This document shows, one piece after another, positions 5,768 to 9,931 of a DNA stretch of 9,931 nucleotides (its first letter is position 1; every line of letters begins with the position of its first letter). Where the stretch lies: positions 1 through 9,931 of the forward strand of contig JBGCDW010000293.1 of assembly GCA_045105775.1 (NCBI GenBank), written 5' to 3'. Under the pieces are notes generated by a model. It did not search any database. It saw only the letters and a program-made list of their open reading frames with translations, and was not told where the DNA came from. Made by a program: the position numbers and the translations under genes. This DNA comes from Aureispira sp045105775 (GTDB lineage Bacteria; Bacteroidota; Bacteroidia; Chitinophagales; Saprospiraceae).

Positions 5768-7027
5768 ATGACACTAACTCATGCTTATTTCAGAATCAAC
5801 CCACTACACACTATGCCTTTAGTCGATCAAGTAATACAAGGAGAAATTACGCTCAATGGCTCGAAAAGTATTAGTAATAGAATTTTAATTATTCAGGCTA
5901 TTTTAGAAGAAGAACTAAACATTGGCAATCTTTCTAATGCTAAGGATACCCAGGTCTTACAAACTATGCTAGGCAAGCTGCATGAACCTATTTTGGATGC
6001 AGGAGAAGCAGGCACTGCTTATCGTTTTATGACCGCTTATTTGGCTTGGAAAGGGGACAATCATGTGCTAATGGGCACCAAAAGAATGTGTGAACGTCCT
6101 ATTGGTACACTGGCCGATGCACTCAATGAATTGGGAGCGAAAATTCAGTATGTGGGTAAAGTGGGTTTTCCTCCATTGCAAATGAAAGAGCATGATCCAG
6201 AGGCGTGGAAATCACGCATTCATTTAGGAGCCAATATTAGCAGCCAATTTACCTCTGCATTGTTACTGATTGCCCCACTATTGCCCCATGGATTGGAGGT
6301 GATTTTGGAAGGAAAAATTATATCTCGCCCTTATATACAAATGACCCTTCGCTTGCTGGAAGAATTTGGTATTATAAGCATGTGGCACAAAAATATTATC
6401 AAAGTACCCGCCCAAAACTATACTGCAAAGCCCTTTGTCGTAGAAGCAGATTGGTCGGCGGCATCTTATTATTATGCCTTGGCTGCTTTTTCGGAGCAAG
6501 CTTCTTTGCAACTGAATGGACTACAAGCCAAATCTGTACAAGGAGATGCTGTATTGGTAGATATTATGCAACAATTTGGAGTAAAAACCTCCTTCAATGA
6601 TAAAGGTGTATTATTGACAAAAGAGGCATTTCACTTGGAGCAATTTGAGTATGACTTTTCAGATTGTCCCGATCTAGCACAAACATTGGCTGTCATTTGT
6701 GCTGGCTTAAATGTTCCTGCTCACTTTACAGGATTGGAAACGCTAACGATCAAAGAGACCGATCGAATTCATGCCATTAAAACAGAATTGGAAAAAATAG
6801 GAGCGGTAGTAGAGACGACCTTAGATTCTTTGACCATTGAGCAGGGGATTGTCAATTTTGATCAGAAGGCACATGTGCTCACCTATGATGACCATAGAAT
6901 GGCCATGGCTTTTGCCCCTCTAACACTGCTTTTGAACAAGGTAACCATAGAGAAAAAAGAAGTGGTCCAAAAGTCTTATCCCAATTTCTGGAATGACTTG
7001 GCTAGTTTGAATTTAACAGAGTTCTAG
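5768..7027 (+). CDS. aroA: 3-phosphoshikimate 1-carboxyvinyltransferase (EPSP synthase)
   Basis: The sixth step of the shikimate pathway: it joins phosphoenolpyruvate to shikimate 3-phosphate in the cytosol, leading to chorismate and aromatic amino acids. From the ATG at 5768 it has 419 residues, close to the usual length of about 430. Signature segments in order are NGSKSISNR (30-38), AGEAGTAYRF (78-87), CERPIG (108-113), SSQFTSALLL (158-167), ISRPYIQMTL (185-194), VEADWSAASYY (225-235), DCPDLAQT (299-306, with active-site D302), KETDR (329-333) and DDHRMAM (374-380). Position 87 is Phe where E. coli has Pro101, and 80 is Glu where E. coli has Asn94. The in-frame TTG at 5765 is unnecessary. 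An ATG at 5813 (403 residues) is possible but would lose the first strand, FRINPL. It stands alone, with a terminator after it. Confidence 0.95.
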   Translation: MTLTHAYFRINPLHTMPLVDQVIQGEITLNGSKSISNRILIIQAILEEELNIGNLSNAKDTQVLQTMLGKLHEPILDAGEAGTAYRFMTAYLAWKGDNHVLMGTKRMCERPIGTLADALNELGAKIQYVGKVGFPPLQMKEHDPEAWKSRIHLGANISSQFTSALLLIAPLLPHGLEVILEGKIISRPYIQMTLRLLEEFGIISMWHKNIIKVPAQNYTAKPFVVEADWSAASYYYALAAFSEQASLQLNGLQAKSVQGDAVLVDIMQQFGVKTSFNDKGVLLTKEAFHLEQFEYDFSDCPDLAQTLAVICAGLNVPAHFTGLETLTIKETDRIHAIKTELEKIGAVVETTLDSLTIEQGIVNFDQKAHVLTYDDHRMAMAFAPLTLLLNKVTIEKKEVVQKSYPNFWNDLASLNLTEF

Positions 7028-7202
7028 AGCATACCTATCAAAACAATCCTTCGTAGATGATAGTCATAACTACTGCTACAACTTAAAGTAACATTAATTG
7101 GAGCGTGCTTTCAATTTTTTGTTGTAATTTTTACCCAAACAAATTTTTATAGCTACTAGCGTATAGTAACTACTGGTAATAATTCTTGATAAGTTGTTGT
7201 TT
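7028..7202. other. Intergenic region between aroA and the kinase gene
   Basis: These 175 bases hold the aroA terminator candidate and then about 80 AT-rich bases that should contain the promoter of the kinase-regulator operon. I see no convincing TTTG / TAnnTTTG pair there. Confidence 0.5.
7096..7120 (+). terminator. Likely intrinsic terminator of aroA
   Basis: AATTGGAG (7096-7103) pairs with CTTTCAATT (7108-7116) around a CGTG loop, with one G-T pair and one bulged T. The stem leads straight into a T run (7115-7120). It lies about 70 bases after the aroA stop and before the kinase gene, separating the two transcription units. Confidence 0.5.
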
Positions 7203-9158
7203 ATGATACGGTTTATAATTGCAGTTTTGTTGTTTATGAGTTTGGGAACAGTGCAGCAATTACGCGCTCAACCACAGCAACAAATTGATAGTTTATTGCT
7301 CAAAATGGAGGAGGCAGTGGATTCTTTTGATAAAGGGAATTATGCGTATCAGGTGGGCTATGCTTACATGAGTACAGAGCCCGAAAAAGGGTTGGCTTAC
7401 ACCAAATTGGCCTTGGCATTGACACCAAGAGATAGTGTGGTTGCCTTGGCTCAAAATTACAATATGGTAGGGGTCACCTACGCACAATTGTTCTCCAAAG
7501 ATTCGATGGATGTAGCTATTGAGTATTTTAAAGAGGCCTTGCGTATTTTTAAGAACAATGGACTAACAAAGCATGTAGGTAATTCGCATTTGAATATAGC
7601 ACAGGCTTATATGTTGATTAAGAATATTGAATTAGCTCTTGAAAATCTATACAAGGCACAAGAAATCTTTGAATCTATCAATGATACTCAAAACCTCGGT
7701 GCTGTGTATAATGTACTCGCGCACATTAATTTGCAACAAGAAGACTACGAAAGAGGCTTAAAACATGCTAAACGATATCAAGTCATCTTACAACAGCAAA
7801 TAGAGTTGGATAGTAGTGTGTTCAGAGATCAGCCCAATGTTATACCGATAGCATGGTATAATTTGGGTTTGGCGTATCTCAAAGTGAGGAGTCTGGATAG
7901 TGCAGCGTACTACTTAAAACAATCCTTAAAATATTTTGAAGCATTAGAATACAAAAATTTCATTGCTAAAGCGTCTAATTCCTTGGCAGATGTATACATC
8001 TTCAAAGAAGAGCTGGAAAAAGCGCGGCCGTATTTACAAAGAGCCATAGAACTAGAAGGACATTTTAATTCTAAGAAAAAACGCTTACACGTCAAAAACA
8101 GTTTGGCCAATTTATACCATTATTCCAAAGAATATGATAAGAGTATAGTCTTGCATCAAGAAATATTAGAAGTCTCTGAAGAAGAAAACTATCTCGATAT
8201 GCAGTTGATGGCTTTACAAGCCCTTTCAGAAAGTTATCAAGAAAAAGGAGCGTATCAAAAAGCTTATGAAATGCTGCGTTTAGCTTTACCGCTCAAAGAT
8301 TCTGTTTTTAATACAGATAGAGAACAAGTAATAGAAGATTTGGAAGTGAAGTATGCTACAGAATACGAAACAGAAAAAAAAGAGCGCGAAAATATAATGC
8401 TGAACCAAGAGTTGGATATCCAAACCCTCAAAGCAACCAATAGAGAGCAAATGATCTATGGTATTTTGGGGCTGCTCTTCTTGATAATTGTTATTTTTAT
8501 CCTCGTCATTAGACAAAATAGATTGGAAGGAACAAGAAGGATGCAGCAACTCAATTATCGCTTGCTTTTAAATCAGATGTCGCCGCACTTCATTTTCAAT
8601 GCCTTGACAGCCATACAGAGCTTTGTGTATAGAAATGACCCACGCAAAGCGGGCAAATATCTGTCTTCTTTTGCCAAACTAATGCGCGCTATTTTGGAAA
8701 ATTCCAGAACAGAGTATATTCCATTGGTAAAAGAACTGAAATGGCTGGACAACTACTTGCATTTGCAGGCCTTGCGTTTTAATAATAAATTTGAATATAA
8801 AGTGGAAGTAGACGAAGAACTAGATATAGATGGTGTATTGTTGCCCCCTATGTTAACACAGCCGTTTATTGAAAATGCAATTGAGCATGGAATTAAGGAG
8901 TTAGAAATTCAAGGTTTGCTCACGATCCAATTTAAATTAGAAGAGGAACAATTGGTCGTTTATATCACAGATAATGGAGTTGGTTTTGATACGAGTAATC
9001 CCAAAAAATCGGACCATGTATCACTGGCCACCAAAATTACCAAGGAACGTCTTAGTTTTTTGAATCAGGGCAACAACCATAAAATTGATTTTAATATTGC
9101 TAGTGCGCCCAATGCAGGAACAACGGTTTTCTTTTCTATTCCAGTTCAATACAATTAA
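7203..9158 (+). CDS. TPR-containing sensor histidine kinase, LytS/His_kinase type
   Basis: A 651-residue sensor kinase. The ATG at 7203 starts a signal peptide (1-23, ending LRAQ); the in-frame TTG at 7194 adds nothing useful. About seven tetratricopeptide repeats follow, roughly at 85-118, 125-158, 165-198, 216-249, 254-287, 296-325 and 333-367, then a charged coiled coil (about 370-415), one transmembrane helix (419-436) and a cytoplasmic kinase of the PF06580 family. The kinase has the phosphoacceptor H462 in SPHFIFNAL, the N-box FIENAIEHGI (555-564) and the G-box TDNGVGFD (589-596), so it should be active. The TPRs are expected in the periplasm, as is usual for this architecture in Bacteroidota, and presumably sense through protein contacts. 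The gene is 23 bases from its response regulator. The signal is unknown. Confidence 0.92.
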   Translation: MIRFIIAVLLFMSLGTVQQLRAQPQQQIDSLLLKMEEAVDSFDKGNYAYQVGYAYMSTEPEKGLAYTKLALALTPRDSVVALAQNYNMVGVTYAQLFSKDSMDVAIEYFKEALRIFKNNGLTKHVGNSHLNIAQAYMLIKNIELALENLYKAQEIFESINDTQNLGAVYNVLAHINLQQEDYERGLKHAKRYQVILQQQIELDSSVFRDQPNVIPIAWYNLGLAYLKVRSLDSAAYYLKQSLKYFEALEYKNFIAKASNSLADVYIFKEELEKARPYLQRAIELEGHFNSKKKRLHVKNSLANLYHYSKEYDKSIVLHQEILEVSEEENYLDMQLMALQALSESYQEKGAYQKAYEMLRLALPLKDSVFNTDREQVIEDLEVKYATEYETEKKERENIMLNQELDIQTLKATNREQMIYGILGLLFLIIVIFILVIRQNRLEGTRRMQQLNYRLLLNQMSPHFIFNALTAIQSFVYRNDPRKAGKYLSSFAKLMRAILENSRTEYIPLVKELKWLDNYLHLQALRFNNKFEYKVEVDEELDIDGVLLPPMLTQPFIENAIEHGIKELEIQGLLTIQFKLEEEQLVVYITDNGVGFDTSNPKKSDHVSLATKITKERLSFLNQGNNHKIDFNIASAPNAGTTVFFSIPVQYN

Positions 9159-9181
9159 TCATCAACCACCCAAAACAACCA

Positions 9182-9928
9182 ATGTACACACTTATTGTAG
9201 ATGATGAAGTTAGAGCCAGAGAAACGATCACACAGCTCATTCAGCTTTTTTGCCCTCAAATAACAGAAGTAGCAGAAGCAGATTCTGTTAAGACCGCCGT
9301 ACAATCTATACAACGTAGAAAGCCTGATGTGCTGCTATTAGATATTCACTTGGGAGTAGGGACTGGTTTTGATGTGTTGAAGCAACTCAAAGCCAAGGAT
9401 TTAAATGTAATTTTTATAACGGCTTATGATGAGTATGCGGTCAAAGCCTTCAAAGTTTCGGCTATAGACTATCTGCTCAAGCCTATTGATCCCGATGATT
9501 TTGTTGAGGCTATAGAAAAAGCCCACCAGAAAGTTATCAAAGATTCTTTGGCCGCCCGAATTGATCTGTTTTTGCACAACATTAGTCATAAAGAAACGGC
9601 CATTACAAAAATCACCCTCAATACAGCCGATAGCTTTCACATTGTAGGAGTAGATACGATTGTTTATTGTCAGGCCGATAAGAATTATACGACGTTCTAC
9701 TTGACCGATCAAAACCCAATACTAGTTTCTAAGAATCTACGAGAATATGAGGAACTCCTTCCATCTACTACTTTTATTCGTTCTCACCAATCTTATTTAG
9801 TCAATTTGCAGCATGTTATTCGTTACGAAAAAGGAGAAAAAAATCACTTGGTAACTACAAATGACTGGACTGTTCCTATTTCGTTGAGAAGAAAAGAACA
9901 AGTATTAAAAGCACTTCGAAAAATGTAA
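9182..9928 (+). CDS. LytTR family DNA-binding response regulator
   Basis: A complete 248-residue regulator and the likely partner of the upstream kinase, 23 bases away in the same operon. The receiver domain (1-117) has the acidic pair D7/D8, phosphoacceptor D54 in LLLDIHLG, T80 and K100 in LLKPID. A linker of about 25 residues leads to a LytTR domain (about 141-246) with the usual FIRSHQSYLVNLQHVIRY (198-215), which binds direct repeats in DNA. It thus should switch target genes when the kinase phosphorylates it. Its targets are not visible; autoregulation is possible. The gap before it, TCATCAACCACCCAAAACA, has no Shine-Dalgarno motif. It ends in a double stop, TAATAA, at the window edge. 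Confidence 0.94.
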   Translation: MYTLIVDDEVRARETITQLIQLFCPQITEVAEADSVKTAVQSIQRRKPDVLLLDIHLGVGTGFDVLKQLKAKDLNVIFITAYDEYAVKAFKVSAIDYLLKPIDPDDFVEAIEKAHQKVIKDSLAARIDLFLHNISHKETAITKITLNTADSFHIVGVDTIVYCQADKNYTTFYLTDQNPILVSKNLREYEELLPSTTFIRSHQSYLVNLQHVIRYEKGEKNHLVTTNDWTVPISLRRKEQVLKALRKM

Positions 9929-9931
9929 TAA

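Noticed and set aside
9401..9712. 103-codon frame on the - strand
   Set aside because: It is antisense to the receiver-LytTR regulator, which is complete and well supported.

Overview
The window looks like a stretch of a Bacteroidota chromosome. All seven protein genes lie on the + strand and the DNA is AT-rich. Starts lack a clear Shine-Dalgarno sequence. Two promoter-like sites fit the Bacteroidota -33/-7 pattern (TTTG, TAnnTTTG). The gene types also fit: a short RsmI paralog, a TPR-containing LytS-type kinase with a LytTR regulator, and a lipoprotein with a lipobox cysteine. A marine Saprospirales-like bacterium is my guess; no marker in the window proves it.

Layout: 1-231 is intergenic and carries one copy of a hairpin-bearing dispersed repeat plus a candidate promoter. 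232-942 encodes a tetrapyrrole-methylase-family SAM methyltransferase (RsmI paralog). A nested hairpin lies in the next gap. 1021-2424 (exported M28 zinc peptidase, carboxypeptidase Q-like) and 2424-3386 (Ycf48/Asp-box beta-propeller lipoprotein) overlap by one base (TAATG) and are probably translationally coupled. 3387-3802 is non-coding. 3803-5377 encodes a secreted protein made almost wholly of 23-residue leucine-rich repeats. 5378-5767 is non-coding and holds the second, inverted repeat copy, three hairpins in a row, and perfect 14-bp inverted repeats around them. 5768-7027 is aroA, followed by a likely terminator. 7203-9158 and 9182-9928 form a two-component pair: a signal-peptide/TPR/transmembrane histidine kinase and a LytTR response regulator.

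The clear functional units are the peptidase-lipoprotein pair, both in the cell envelope, and the kinase-regulator pair. AroA (shikimate pathway) and the methyltransferase are housekeeping-type genes without an obvious link to their neighbours. The LRR gene stands alone between two long intergenic regions that share a short AT-rich motif.

The coding content is of recognisable families, and I see no new multigene system. The least explained signal is non-coding: the repeat family at 43-87 and 5493-5537, and the 212-bp inverted-repeat-bounded element at 5441-5652. No tRNA, rRNA, CRISPR array, transposase or phage gene was seen.
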